A DNA stretch of 64,000 bases from Alectoria sarmentosa (Eukaryota > Ascomycota > Lecanoromycetes > Lecanorales > Parmeliaceae). The notes under the pieces were generated by a model that did not search any database, was not told where the DNA came from, and saw only the letters and a list, made by a program, of their open reading frames with translations. Below, one piece after another: positions 46,704 through 58,448 of this stretch. The stretch is taken from assembly GCA_009733775.1 (NCBI GenBank), contig WOGZ01000043.1, positions 1-64,000 on the forward strand, in the 5' to 3' direction. A program made the position numbers and the translations under genes. The number at the start of each line of letters is the position of its first letter. Position 1 is the first letter of the stretch.

Positions 46704-49571
46704 GAATTGATGCTCTTGCCGGTCTGATGTTTCAAGATGTTGCAAACCATTCAGACCTTGAGCTGGTGGATTTGCAGATTTGAGGCTTGACAGATATCTG
46801 TATCGCTGCGGTCTTGGGGGCGCTGGGTCAGAAATTTGCTTAACGTGCCTATTGAAGGTAAAGTTGGGGATAGATGGGGATTGAAGCTATGAATATATGA
46901 ATGGTTGAGGTACGTCACGTCACACTTAGAAACGATTTAGAATCAATCTCTCATTCAGAGAGCTGTTTGCATTAATCTCATTCTGCACTTGTTCCTAATT
47001 CTATCTCGTCAACTATACACCTCCAGCTTTGTAAAGCGCTGTTCCCTCTTCCATCTCCTTATCATTGTGTCCCAGCTCCTCATCCTTGTACCACAGCTCC
47101 TTCTTCATCCCTCCACGCATGTCATGAGATTCGCACCATTGTTCCATTGCTCAGCCAGCCTTCTCGGGGTTTCCCTTGCTTCATCTCATTGGTCCTTCAT
47201 GCCTTCTGTCGTCTATATGCCAGCTTGCATCAGGGTGGCTTGAGCCACTCTCCGTCATGATACTCATTGCCAAAACTCGTCGGTCCGCCCCTCTAAACCT
47301 GCATCAGCTTCTGTAGAGCGCGCTTCCTATCTGACTCTGATAGCTGCTTCTGACTATTGTCCTCACAGTGAAGTCCTGGATCTTCGACCATCGGCACCGC
47401 ATACTCAATCGATATGTCGAAAGAAGCATACGCCTATCTGGTCTCCTGTCACATCATCGTCTCGTGTTCAAGTAATTCATTCTTGCAAAGTTGCCGTCGT
47501 TGCATCCCGCGGAACCCCACTCTCACGTCGACGTCGTGCTGGCGTATATGCCACATGGGGGATCCAACCCAATAGACTGATTTGAATCATTCTTGTCATC
47601 GAGTGACATGTCGGAGCACATAACTCAAGCACAGGCTTTCATGTCCATGTAACAGCAACCCGCCGCACACTTGCTTCTCCAAACTTTGACGGTAAGTTTG
47701 TCGACCTCGAGGATGGGTGCTAATTTCTCGGGCCAGATGACCTCGGCGAGATGTTGTTTCCAGGTATCGTGTGCAACATGTCGCTGTGGATCGTGCCAGA
47801 AGTCTCGGTCTTGAGCTTCAACCGCTTCCCAATCTTGATCATGTTTCCCAAGGGCCGTCACCCAGGGTTCCACACCGGATTAGACTCTGTAAGCTGCGAG
47901 TACGGTGCTCGTATTTACTTCTTCTCTTATTCAAGAAATCGCTGTTCCGGTCCTGGCATTACCCCCTTAGAAACGTTGTTGAGCAGATAGTACGGCGCCT
48001 ATGAGTATGCGGAGGCTGGTCAAGGTCTTCGAACCGGAGAAATATTACCAGCATTTTGATTTTCGTCACCAATCATGCAGGTCTTTATTCTCTGGGCCCA
48101 GGAAACCCAACACGAAACACATCGATCGCTTCGACCAGGGCCGTCTCGACTGTAGTCTATCAGATACGATCAATCTGTTGCGGTCTGGGAGCAGCCGTGG
48201 CTGGGGTTGCGATCGAGATTACATCTGGTAATACGGTCCTTGGATGCACGTCGTGATCAAGACCAATACTCGAGTTTTGTCCGGGCTACTATCAGAACAA
48301 GGGCAGTACCATCAACGTGCTTTCGTTTGGTAGGCGGTTGGTAGTGCATGCTTCGGCCATGTCAATCAATCTTGCCTCGTGATCCGAAGGCGTATTCCTG
48401 CTAGGGGCTCTTCGATGAACGACTGAGTTATTCTTCTGTTTCATTAGTGGCTATCCAGCTCATCTTACTCGTGGAGGCATCTGACGTTTTTGCTTTTTCT
48501 TGGTCTGCTAGGTTTGCCGCTCTTGACGACATATCTTCTCTGGAAAGATTTGATTTCGAATTCCTGCTTTGAAGCGTTGTCCGGGAAGCTGGCAATACCA
48601 ATCTCAGCGCTTCTCGGCCCTAATGCTTGTTCTAAGGCTTTGACACGAGACTCGTAACGCACAACAAGACAATCAGGAAATGTTGTAAATATGACAGTAT
48701 AGGCATATTGTCCGACCCCAAGTTCTTCGTGCTTTTCCACGACACATCAAATCGCATAGACATTCATCATTTTCGATTCTACTTGACTGTCTCTTTCTTG
48801 TCGCTCTTGCTTTGATGTGTGAAGCGTTTGTTATTTAAAATCCAAAAGCCCTCGATTGAACAGATCGTTGTAATGGACTTTGTTGATCTTGGTAAGACTC
48901 TTGATATACTCATAGACGCGTTGCTAAAAAGAGATGATGTTTTTAATGATATAAATAGGTTCGAAAAATGCAGAACCATCTCTTTTCTTTATAAAAACAA
49001 TTTTCTTATATCTCGCATCATGAGCAAAGACAAAAAAGTTGAGGATTGCTTATCAAATCTCTCTCGTCGATCCGCAATATCGAAGATGACTGACGCCCGT
49101 TAATCAGGATGCTCCCAGGCAAGATGCAATATCTCGTTGACATGCGAAGTTCCAATCCCATTGAAATAATCCTGTCTCTTAGTGATGACTTTGAAAACAG
49201 AGTCATTCGACCTGAAAGAAAGACGGAACAAATTGTACTTGGCCCGAAAGCGCCCGCTCTCGGTAACAAGGACATGGTCCTTGAGCTTTGTTCCACCAAC
49301 TTACACTGCCAACTTGAAGGGCAGGTCATGCTCTTTCTTGTAAGATGCGCTGGAAAAAGGAGATGCGGCGATTTCCTCCGTCAGACCCTCGCCATTCTCC
49401 ACGTGGCTCGATGGGTGCATGATTGCGTTCCAGCAGCGACGTGTTCGCAGGGAAGGGGAAGAAATAAGTGAAGTTGGAAGACTTTATTTATAGTACGGAG
49501 GGGCAGAGAGCCGTGTTCAAGAACTTTGCCTCGCATACCATCACATCCATGTAAATCCTTAGCTTGCCCTT
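46704..49571. other. Gene-poor region, no supported gene
   Basis: About 2.9 kb with many short overlapping ORFs on both strands and none recognisable. A short ORF with a signal-peptide-like start (MRFAPLFHCSASLL) begins at about 47120 but ends after about 40 codons. A patch at 48820-49080 is AT-richer. Decayed genes are likely but cannot be defined. Confidence 0.45.
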
Positions 49572-51416
49572 CTAGCCTTTCGACTCATTCACCCTCTCCC
49601 GGCAAGCGTCGATATGCTTTTTGGTGGCGATAGTACATTCAACCCATGACGTGCTTGAATCGTCTCTGAATTCCGGAAAGAGGAACGCAAATTCCAGTCC
49701 ACGACGCATACCTAGGCAAAGGCCATCGTCTTGCTTTACAAAGGCGTACGATTTCTTCGTGCCCGGCATCCACCAGCACGACGACTGCCAGTGCTTCAGG
49801 ATCGTACGGTACGACTGTGTCTTCTTCGCCGATTCGACCTTGACCAGCTGCCCTAATGACTTCAGAGGGGACGACTGCTCGGCAACAATATTGCAGATGT
49901 GTGTGATTTTGGCAAAGGGCCTCGTGGAGGTGTTGAATCCGCCTTCTTGACTGTGGCAGTGCGTTATGAAGATGTGGTCGCGCAAGAGACTTCAGCACAC
50001 GCCCGAAAGCTTTTGAGTTACAAGACCCAGCAGGTGATGATTGAGACGAGGCTCGGACTTGAGGTGGCCACGACGAGAAGAAATGTCTTTGATCTTGATT
50101 TCGAAAAGCTTCTGCGAGGGTTAAGCAGACGGTTCAGGACGGAGCGTCCTGGGAGTTGGCTGGTCAAAAATATGATCAAAAATGAACATCGATTTGACCG
50201 CTGATGACTCCGGATAAGAAGCCGTGGGCTCGTAGTCGGGCATCTTGATCGTATTACTGGACCAGATCCATGGAGCAGAGGAGCGTTTCATATTCCGCGA
50301 ACCGCGCCCCGATTTTGGAAGGATGAACAACGCTTGAGTGGGCCCCGATGCCATTGTTCGACCCGATTTTCAAGAGCCTGCCCGGTATCGCCATGACATT
50401 TCTCAGGCCGCCATCCAGCCTCTGGAACCCTTACTCAATGCCGTTGACCGTTGCCGATATGTCATTGGGGGCGCTTCCCCTAATTCCGAGCCCGTGAGCA
50501 AGCTCGTTGACCTTTGCAAGGGTCACACGTAGGACCGTACGAGCACAGGACCGCCGGCAGCTTTTCTTAGCAACGCAAGGTTCTTTATGTGAGGCGAACT
50601 CTCGGTATTCTGTGTCAGCATCGTCGTGATCTTCGCTAGATGTACGCTCTGAAGGTGAAGAAGGAGGTGAATCGTTCGTACCGATCAACAAGGCTGGGAG
50701 TTCCGAGGAAATGACCAGGGTGCTTAATAGAAAAGCCTGTACAGTCGATCGATGATCGGTCAGATACTTCTGGCCTTTTGCGTGTAAGCGCGGCTTTCCG
50801 GTCTTATATTCTCCTTGCCGGACGATCTTGTTGGGACGGACGAGTGCGAAACCGTAGATCTTGAGTCTCGGTTTGAGGGGAAATGAGTGCAGACGACCGT
50901 GGTGAGTGGTATTGTCTTCGGGCATTGATGGTACTGGGTAGCATACTCTGTACACCACACTTGGCTCTTGGGATAATTGTCCGGGACGCTGGGGCCAGCG
51001 GGATTGCTGGCCGAGATATCAGAGGGCAGGATCCTTCCCAGTTCCGAACCGAATACCACAAGCGTATGATTCTGGTCGGCTGAGATACAATCTCTAGCCA
51101 AAACACCCTGGACAGCTGGTCCTTGCCACTCAAATGGGTTTATCCCCCAGATGGTCTTTGCCCCTCATATGTTGCTTGCCAACATTCTGTTGACCGATAG
51201 TTTGGCATTGATTCGGGACCAAACCTGCCAGGTGATACCAGGATCATCCCCAGTTCTGCCACATACAAGACAAGGACGGATGCATTTTCCAGTCCCCTCA
51301 AGCCCTACCCCAAGACACATCATACCCCAGCTCATTTCTCTCGACGATGGGAAAAGCATCGATGGTGAGCGCTTTTCAAGCCTAAATTCGGCAGGGTCAG
51401 CCGAGCTCGAATTCAT
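49572..51416 (-). pseudogene. Possible decayed minus-strand gene of unknown family
   Basis: Four minus-strand stretches read like consecutive pieces of one protein in changing frames. They are 51416 to about 50945 (includes TIWGINPFEWQGPAVQGVLA), 50930-50431 (includes PRLKIYGFALVRPNKIV), 50354-50121, and about 50100-49572 (includes HICNIVAEQSSPLKSLG). The first is interrupted by TGA at 51165-51167 and the last by TGA at 49992-49994; protein-like sequence continues in frame past both. Frame changes between pieces could be introns or frameshifts. I do not recognise the family. The alternative is that the long ORFs are chance, since plus-strand ORFs of about 100 codons also occur here. Confidence 0.4.
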
Positions 51417-53319
51417 CAGTCATATCTAATTGATGTCTTACCTGTAGGTCGATATAATAAAAATCTTTCATGCTGTTCGAAGTAGACTGAATGACTCATT
51501 CGCAACTGACCGACAGAGTCCAGATACTGCTGTGCATGGAAAGGGGGGACCAGGCGAGACGGAACCGGCATGGAGATGTACAGCAGGACGATCAGACCCC
51601 GAAGAAACGGTCTCTTGGTTGGGAGCAAGAATGCACTGGCCGTGCAGTAAGACCACATAATGAGAGCTCTGGGTACAAAAAGCCTCGATTGGAACGGGGA
51701 GTAGCCGTCTCTGTGAATGCTAGATGGGTGTTTCGACCGATAACAAAACCTCTTCGATCACTTGTCAGGGCATGTATCACATCAGAATGAATGATACAGT
51801 GTTCTGTCGACATCCGTCGAGGCTGACAAGCAGGAGAAGGTCCACTAAAGTAAGTAAGAATCGGTATGTTTATATAGGATGCACGAGCTCAGAAGGTAAG
51901 GTGAGGGAGCATCATGATACTATATAGATAGATGAGAGAAGTCCAAATCTATTGCTGATGAGAGGTTGCATTACTCTAGGATAAACTCGTCATGACTGAT
52001 AAAAGGCTAGCTTTATCAGACACGGAGGGCATGAAGGGCAAGGCCCATGGCCGCCCATCTCGGGATGAACATGTCCATATGGGAGAAAGAAAAAGAGGGA
52101 GATGTTGTGTGGGAATTTTGAGAGTTTAAATACCCACAGATGCCGGTGGCGAACCGTGTGATGCAAAACGCCTTGCGTGACATACGAGAATGAATCGCTC
52201 GCGACTTCATTGTCAATTCGCTTCATCTCCGGTTCGGTTCGATTCGATTCGATTCATCAACAAAATCCCTAAAAAGCAGACGGTGAATAACCACAGCTTC
52301 CCTCTGCACCATCATACCCGTAGGGAATGAATAAAAAGAGGCTTCAGCAATGACAGCCACAGTCTCTCACTCACAGCAACTGCCTGAATCATCAGAAAGG
52401 AAGGAATAGCCAGCCTCTTCATAGAGGAGATTATCTCATTAGACAATCATCCTTCGCAGACTTCTCTATTCACAGCTACATATAACAATAAGGCGAACGT
52501 TCTGGAATGAACAACAGCCACCACCACTAGAACTGGGTATCTGATCGGGGTAACATCTTTCACAGGGACATGCTCCGGTAGTGACAGCCAGCAATAGGAG
52601 AAATTGTCAAAGAGAAGGCAACGCCCCTTTGAAGTGGACCTGTGCTTGAAGCTACGCTCTTCCCACCCCCCCTCTCTTTCCCCTTCTTCTTCTTTAAAGA
52701 TGTTCTTCAAAAGCGACATCGAGCGCAAACAGTCAAAAGTAGGGTGCAGCGCCCCTATCCTGAGTAAATCTCTGGTTGGGGCTACATCCATCATGACAAT
52801 CGCACTGTTGGCTAGGTTCAATTGCAGAACGACGGCAAAGTCAGGCTTGATTGCTCGACGAAGAGATGGATGAAAGAGTTTTGATTCCAATTTGATCATA
52901 CGTTGGGTTCAGCTACCTGCCAAGCGGGCTTTTGACTGCTTCAAAGCAGACAGATGAAGAGGGTTCCAGCTCCTGATTGGTCATTTGTTCGCTTCAAATG
53001 CCTGCCAAACGGTGACGACGTTGGGATCGTATTCGTCAATGAGTAGACACATGAATAAGTTTAAAAAATTGACTTGGGAGGATTTCTTCACATCAGAATC
53101 CGGGAGGAGACAAGGGGAATACATAGAATCGGAATCGAATCCGAACACATATATGAAATTCTACTTATTGAATAGTGAAGATTCATCTTGAGGAGCTAGG
53201 GAGAATTGATAAAGGTTTGCTCACTTTTAGATGCACTTAAGCTGCTTTGTCATTTAGACTTGAGAAGCCTATGCGGACCTACTCTTTTGCCGTGTGACAA
53301 CGCCACTTCCCTCCATCTC
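51417..53319. other. Intergenic, no gene recognised
   Basis: About 1.9 kb. A 150-codon minus ORF (52447-52899) has no recognisable features and is not called. A short tract of TTCGA-like pentamers lies at about 52230-52256. The right end is the 3' region of the two-TM protein gene. Confidence 0.45.
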
Positions 53320-54402
53320 TCACTCATCTCCTGGAATATTCGCATGCTTAAAATATTTCATCCCCACCCATGCAATTGTCACCCACACCCAAGCCATGAC
53401 GCTCGTAAGAATGATCAACGCAGGATAGTAGCCTACGACCGGGAGGGTAGGATCGTCTTCCAGCTCGGGCGGCGCGTAAGGCGTCTCTCCTACATCCCAA
53501 GCCCAACTCCAAACGTCGAAACAGCTGCCCATTCCCACAACGAAAAAAATCCACGTCACGACAAGGATGATCCATCCCCACCAACGCGTCTCGGAATAGT
53601 CCCATTCCGAAGGCGCTGGAGAGGGAACAGTAGGCGGAAGAGAGGCGAGTGGGGATGAGTGCGAGCTGACTGTTGCGTGCCGGGCAAGGGGTCGCGGGAG
53701 TTGAGGCGGGAAGTAGCTGTCTGGTTTGGTTTTGGGCAGAGGGGGGATGGCAATAGCGGATGCTGAGATTGGGAATTCTTCTTCATCTGTCGTTGAAGCG
53801 GTCGAGTCGGCGGTCCCAGGACGTTGGAGGGATGGAAACGTTTGGTTCACTTTCTCCTGGGCTAGGATTTTGGACGGATCTCCGTGCACTGGGTGGGTTC
53901 CGATTGGCACAGGAGGGGGTACGCTGGATATCGGACGAGGGGTGGGCATGTCGTATGGAGAAGGCGGATTCGCTAGAGCGGCGCTCTCCGCGAACGAACC
54001 ACCATTCTGTATCCCGTCCACCGAGCTGACTTGTTCCAACTGAGACCCAAGCCGCTCTTTGCCCTCAGTGCGCAGTTTGCCAGTACCTAAAAGTGCCGTT
54101 TTCCGAAGTGACCCTTTCCGTCTTCTGATGCCCTTCTGTTGGACAGCCGTTACCATGGCGCTCCGTGGGACTTGGGAGACATTCTCCTGAGTAGGAGTGG
54201 TAGGCATTGAACCTTTGTTGGCATGGTTGGAGCTCGGGACCTGGCCCTGACTCGACGAGCGTTGGAATATAAAGGCCGAGAGGCTTCCGGAGAGAGTTCG
54301 TCTGTGGCCACTGCCTTTCCGAGTGAGGGTACTCGACTCTTGCTCGGGACTGCTCGTCTCGGTACTGCTCTCGTTGCTCGAGGTGACATGACCTTCTTCC
54401 AT
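53320..54402 (-). CDS. Conserved fungal protein with two C-terminal membrane segments
   Basis: Single-exon ORF of 360 aa on the minus strand. The first 265 residues are Ser-, Pro- and Thr-rich and probably disordered, with basic patches (GIRRRKGSLRK) and several potential phosphosites. The C-terminal 90 residues hold two hydrophobic helices: WWGWIILVVTWIFFVVGMG and VVGYYPALIILTSVMAWVWV, separated by an acidic and Pro-rich loop (YAPPELEDDPTLP). This C-terminal block looks like a conserved Pezizomycotina protein of unknown function; I recall no name for it. It should be an integral membrane protein with a long cytosolic N-terminus, but the topology is inference. A 32-bp sequence shared with another promoter lies about 220 bp upstream of its start. 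Confidence 0.75.
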   Translation of the reverse strand: MEEGHVTSSNESSTETSSPEQESSTLTRKGSGHRRTLSGSLSAFIFQRSSSQGQVPSSNHANKGSMPTTPTQENVSQVPRSAMVTAVQQKGIRRRKGSLRKTALLGTGKLRTEGKERLGSQLEQVSSVDGIQNGGSFAESAALANPPSPYDMPTPRPISSVPPPVPIGTHPVHGDPSKILAQEKVNQTFPSLQRPGTADSTASTTDEEEFPISASAIAIPPLPKTKPDSYFPPQLPRPLARHATVSSHSSPLASLPPTVPSPAPSEWDYSETRWWGWIILVVTWIFFVVGMGSCFDVWSWAWDVGETPYAPPELEDDPTLPVVGYYPALIILTSVMAWVWVTIAWVGMKYFKHANIPGDE

Positions 54403-55159
54403 CCCTTTTTGGGTCGCAGGCCACCCACTTTTGCTATCTCTGTATTCTTGGCTTCCAATGATCAGAGCAAATCATCCTATCCTCCATTTCCAAGACTATC
54501 CTAGCAACATTCCATCTGCTTCAGTCTATACATTTCAAGGGCATGTTTGAGGCTGATCAACAGTAAGCCTGAAGTGTCGTGCGGATGGACGCAGCTGACG
54601 TACTGTAAGGTCTTTGCCAAGGAAATCTCGAAATCTTGGCGCCCACTTGGAACTCCGAGCAGGCTGAATAAGTTTTACAACACAAACGAATCATGCTGTT
54701 AGCCGGCGCAGCCATGAGCATATACGCATATAGCCCATTTCTGACTCGTTCAATCACTTGAGCTGATTTGGAGCAAGTTCAAGCTGTCATAATTGGGCAG
54801 CTTCCATACCCCACACAGTGAAAAAACCAAATGCAACATCAGTCGTCTGACTGTGGTTCAGATATTTATATCTATCTTCATCTTCGAAATTTCTTGTCAA
54901 GATTCCAGGTATTTATGATGTGTAGAGAATGCTTGAATTATTTTATTTCTGCGTTCCCCAAGACACGTCTTGTACCCACAACACTTGCGCATGAAACTCT
55001 GAAACAGAGGCTGGAGAGAGGCCTGAAAACCCATTTTGACATTTCTGAGCCTCTTCGCTCGCTCATTGTATCTACTCATGGCTAATGTCTCTGCGCTCAG
55101 CCTAGAAAAAGAGTCTTTCGAGGCCTCCAGCAGTGGGATCCAACTCAAGACCATCACGG
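54403..55159. other. Intergenic region with a shared 32-bp element
   Basis: About 760 bp, no supported ORF. The only notable structure is the element at 54619-54650. Confidence 0.5.
54619..54650 (+). repeat. 32-bp dispersed sequence with CTTGGCGCC core
   Basis: It starts AAGGAA and contains CGAAATCTTGGCGCCCACTT. It matches 57472-57503 at 29 of 32 positions. Its inner core resembles that of elements E1 and E2. It is either a remnant of the same repeat family or a shared regulatory site. Confidence 0.6.
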
Positions 55160-55411
55160 TCAGTCGTCTTCCTCGTCAATCCACTGATTGACTTTATCTT
55201 CATCAAAAAACCCAGAACTGTCGAACCCTCTCATACTATACTTCGACACGTACTCACCAGCAGTCAAACGCCCGTCATCTTCCAGGTGATTGTCACCGTA
55301 CTTCAATAAAGACCTGTGATTCATTAAGATACGCCACCAAGCCCCCGATTTTAACATCCACTGCGAATACCCATTTGAGACAAGGTACTCGAGTAAAGCG
55401 AGCCGTACCAC
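55160..55411 (-). CDS. Small ORF, possibly a C-terminal exon of the CorA-like gene
   Basis: The ORF reads as plausible protein of about 80 aa: LLEYLVSNGYSQWMLKSG, then WWRILMNHRSLLKYGD, ending in an acidic tail (DEDKVNQWIDEEDD). It has no good ATG at its upstream end; it opens with GTG after an acceptor-like CACTAG. This favours an exon rather than a separate gene. The nearest upstream coding sequence on this strand is the CorA-like gene ending at 55454, whose GMN exon has its own stop. I could not find a phase-compatible donor before that stop with confidence. Confidence 0.35.
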   Translation of the reverse strand: MVRLALLEYLVSNGYSQWMLKSGAWWRILMNHRSLLKYGDNHLEDDGRLTAGEYVSKYSMRGFDSSGFFDEDKVNQWIDEEDD

Positions 55412-55453
55412 TAGTGCAAATTACGTCTTTCCGTTATATAGCGCGTCGGAGCG

Positions 55454-57056
55454 TCACTTTCGCCGCTTGCGATATATATTGACTGGTTCAATTACAAACC
55501 ATGAGCCTCCGGTGACGGCCAGTGTGACCACCGCGGTAGTTATGAATACTAAAAGGTATTGTCCGCTTCCATTCAACTGCTCGATGTTCATTCCGAAAAT
55601 CGAAGTCGCGAGATTGAGAGGGACATACACGAAAGCAAGTATTGTGACTGCACGTATTAGTGTCCCGGCGGGCTGTCGTTATATATGATGCTTACAGATT
55701 TTCACTAGAGCTTTGAGCGAGTAAGTTTTGATTTCTTGATAATTTGAACTTACCGCGCTTCGCCTCCTCAATTTGGAAATTAGATAGTTCGATAGATTTC
55801 TTCAATTCCTTTAATGCCAATTCTCCAGTTTGAAGCTGCAAATAATCACGAATCTCAGCCTCCAAGCGAGTTGCTTCGAGACGGGTTTGCTGAAGGTCAC
55901 CTTCCAAGGTCATCAACGATTGGCTCTGCAGCGTGTCATATCTCATTAGCGAATGCGTATAATCTCGTAGCCGTAGGGAGTTATCTTCTGAGTCTTCAAT
56001 CATTCTCCGCAACAAATAGCGTCTCTCAAAAACATCCTTCAATGATTTCTCAACAGTCTTCGTATGCCTGGGTTTGGTAGCTTGGAGATAATACGCTCGA
56101 GCCACCCTACATTCTAGGCGAAATAAGGGCATGTTGAACTGCAGTAGTGCAGTCAGTGGACCGAATGTCAGGTCCACATCATTTCTACCGAGGCCTTTTC
56201 CCTTTTTGATGTCAAACTCTAGGCGACGAAAATAATCTCTCATCCATTCCGGTAGCTGATCCAAAGAATTAGGCATTTTTTTCATCACTTACGTAGCCAG
56301 CGTGTCTGGGTCAATTTGCAAATACTCTTGATCAACTCCAGCGACCAAAATGATAGGTGCAGCATCTGGATTTGCCGGTAGATAATCACGGACCAAAGTC
56401 ATGACACACTGGCCTAAAACGAAAACGTCGTCAGAAATATTCCAACCTGTACCTACGTCCACCACTTCTGGAGTGTTCGGGTGTCTGGCAAGAAAGGCGT
56501 TGAGAAAATGTGTTTGAACTTTCAATCCTAATCCAAGTGCATCCAACATTTCTTCATTCAGGGAGGTACTATACCACAGCACGATAACAAATTTTGTTGT
56601 AGCTGGTGGTTGACGAAGAGCTGAAAGGATCTTTGTCCCTGATGTAGAGCTACATCTCAGATTCAGCTTACAAAAAGTACTATCTTCGCCCTGTACATCG
56701 ACAATGGCGCATCCATGATCATAGGATGGAGCCGTATTTACGATAATATCCCTGAGGGCTTCCTTCGAGAACCATAGAAGTGAATGGGTTTCCTCATGAG
56801 CTTCTAGGTAAGCAAAGTAGGAAGTGTAACCTGTCTCAGCCTTCAAATCTTCCCAAAGACGAGCACCTTCATCTGGGTTCATTCCCCTCGATGGTTCACT
56901 GTCATCACTATCGTTCTTCGGATCGACGCCGGTCTGAACGCTTGACTCTGCTTTTCCTCCAATCTGTGCGTCTTCGTCTGGTAGCCTTCCCCGAGCAAGG
57001 TTAGCAAGCTCAGGGCGATGATTTCCCTCGGGATGACTGAAACCCGTGCTTAGCAT
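55454..57056 (-). CDS. CorA-like divalent metal ion transporter
   Basis: Four exons on the minus strand: 57056-56293, 56238-55754, 55710-55696 and 55647-55454. They encode about 485 aa. The long hydrophilic N-terminal half and coiled-coil region (LEATRLEAEIRDYLQLQ) are followed by two membrane segments at the C-terminus. The first ends in the CorA signature GMN (about residues 440-442) within ATSIFGMN. The second is YLLVFITTAVVTLAVTGG. The third exon is only 15 nt; including it gives AKRALVKIFTILAFVYVPL, which restores the expected helix and frame. CorA proteins form pentameric Mg2+ channels. Many fungal CorA-like proteins of this type are divergent, so ion and membrane are unknown. The start is opposite Mrt4 across a shared promoter. 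Confidence 0.8.
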
Positions 57057-57426
57057 TGCCGATATGAAACTTTGTTTGGTAATAGTCTGGAGACTAAAAC
57101 GATTTTTAAGAGCAAGTAAACTGATATGAGAGATGGAAGGGTGTGAAGAGACGTGAGTGTACGGAGTAGGTAGAATCGATGATGTAAAGCCATGTGCGAG
57201 GTTTTATGATAGGGAGGCACGAGGTCAGCAACAATGAAACTACTTTATTAGAGCGGGAAGCAGCCTTACAGCCCTACGACTAGTCGACTTTACTTGATAT
57301 TGTCTAAGGTAAAGTACAGTAAGGTACTCGTAATGGGAAATGCCAAGAAATGGTAAGGTAAGGTAAAAAAGACTATGGAACTAGAATCAGTAGTGGGTAC
57401 CTTAGGAAGGATGATGTAATCTATTG

Positions 57427-57503
57427 ATCTGGCGCTAAATCGAATTCTGTTTGCACACGCTAAAGACATAAAAGGAAGACTCGAAATCTTGGCGCCCACT
57501 TAG
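57427..57503. repeat. Inverted-repeat remnant in the CorA-like/Mrt4 divergent promoter
   Basis: CTGGCGCTAAATCGAATTC (about 57430-57448) faces GACTCGAAATCTTGGCGCC (about 57478-57496) as imperfect inverted arms. Between them, on the minus strand, is TTAGCGTGTGCAAA, the same start as the arms of E1 and E2. The right half, 57472-57503, matches 54619-54650. It is therefore likely a shortened member of the same family. Confidence 0.55.
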
Positions 57504-57561
57504 CCCTACCAATATCAAAAAGCTCGCGGCGGAGAATTCAAGACTCCCTTTTCACGTCCAC

Positions 57562-57586
57562 CACAACACAACACAACACAACACAC
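57562..57586 (+). repeat. Pentanucleotide repeat (ACAAC) in the Mrt4 5' UTR
   Basis: About four to five copies of ACAAC end 12 bp before the Mrt4 start codon. It is an unstructured CA-rich leader, common before highly translated fungal genes. Confidence 0.8.
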
Positions 57587-57597
57587 GTTTTTCCACG

Positions 57598-58448
57598 ATG
57601 CCCAAATCCAAGCGCGCCAAAGTGGTGCACATGTCCAAAACGACCAAGAAAGGCAAAGAACTCACCCTCAAACTCTACGCCAACATCCAGGAATGCATCC
57701 CCAAATACCCCTACATCTACGTCTTCAGCGTCCACAACATGCGCAATACCTACCTCAAAGATGTCCGGACGCAATTATCGGACAGCAGGTAGATCTCCCC
57801 TCTTTTCTTCTCCTCGACGCTCGTCTTCCCTTGCCAAAGCTGGCAGACTGACCGAGACCCGCCAGACTCTTCTTCGGCAAAACAAAAGTAATGGCCGTCG
57901 CGCTCGGCCTCACGTCGGAAAGCGAACCCTACCCTCAGACGTCCCTCCTTTCCCCCCACCTCCGTGGCTCCGTCGGTCTGCTCTTCTCCCCCCGCCCACC
58001 ATCCGTCATCCTCTCCTACTTCTCAACCTTCGTCCCCCTCGACTTCGCCCGCGCCGGAAGTACCGCCTCTCGGACCTTCTCGCTCCCTTCTGGCACGTTG
58101 CACAGTCGTGGCGGAGAAATATCGGAGGAGGAAGACGTACCATTGGCCCATAGCGTGGAGCCCAATTTGAGGAAATTGGGACTGCCAACGAGGCTTGTGA
58201 AGGGAAAGGTGGAGTTGGATGGGGACTTTGTGGTTTGCCGGGAGGGAGAAGTCTTGGGGAGTGGGCAGACGACGTTGTTGAAGATGTTTGGGATTGCGAT
58301 GGCGGAGTTCAGGGTGAGGGTAGAGGCGTATTGGGAGAGGGAGACGGGGGAGGTTACGATGGTTGGGGATGGGGTTGAGAGGAAGTTGGATGCTGGGGGG
58401 ATGGACATTGAGGGGAAAGAAGTTCAGGAGGTAGGGGTAGAGTCATGA
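57598..58448 (+). CDS. mrt4: mRNA turnover/ribosome assembly protein Mrt4 (uL10-like)
   Basis: Two exons, 57598-57788 and 57866-58448, about 257 aa. The 77-bp intron splits an Arg codon, and the join reads SDSRLFFGKTKVMAVALG. The N-terminus MPKSKRAKVVHMSKTTKKG is the conserved basic start of Mrt4. The fold is that of ribosomal stalk protein P0/L10, without the acidic P-protein tail. Mrt4 occupies the P0 site on pre-60S particles in the nucleolus and is released late in maturation. The C-terminal segment is Gly- and Glu-rich and less conserved. A CA-rich leader precedes the ATG. Confidence 0.93.

Noticed and set aside
52447..52899. 150-codon minus ORF
   Set aside because: No domain, mixed low-complexity, no supporting neighbour; not called as a gene.
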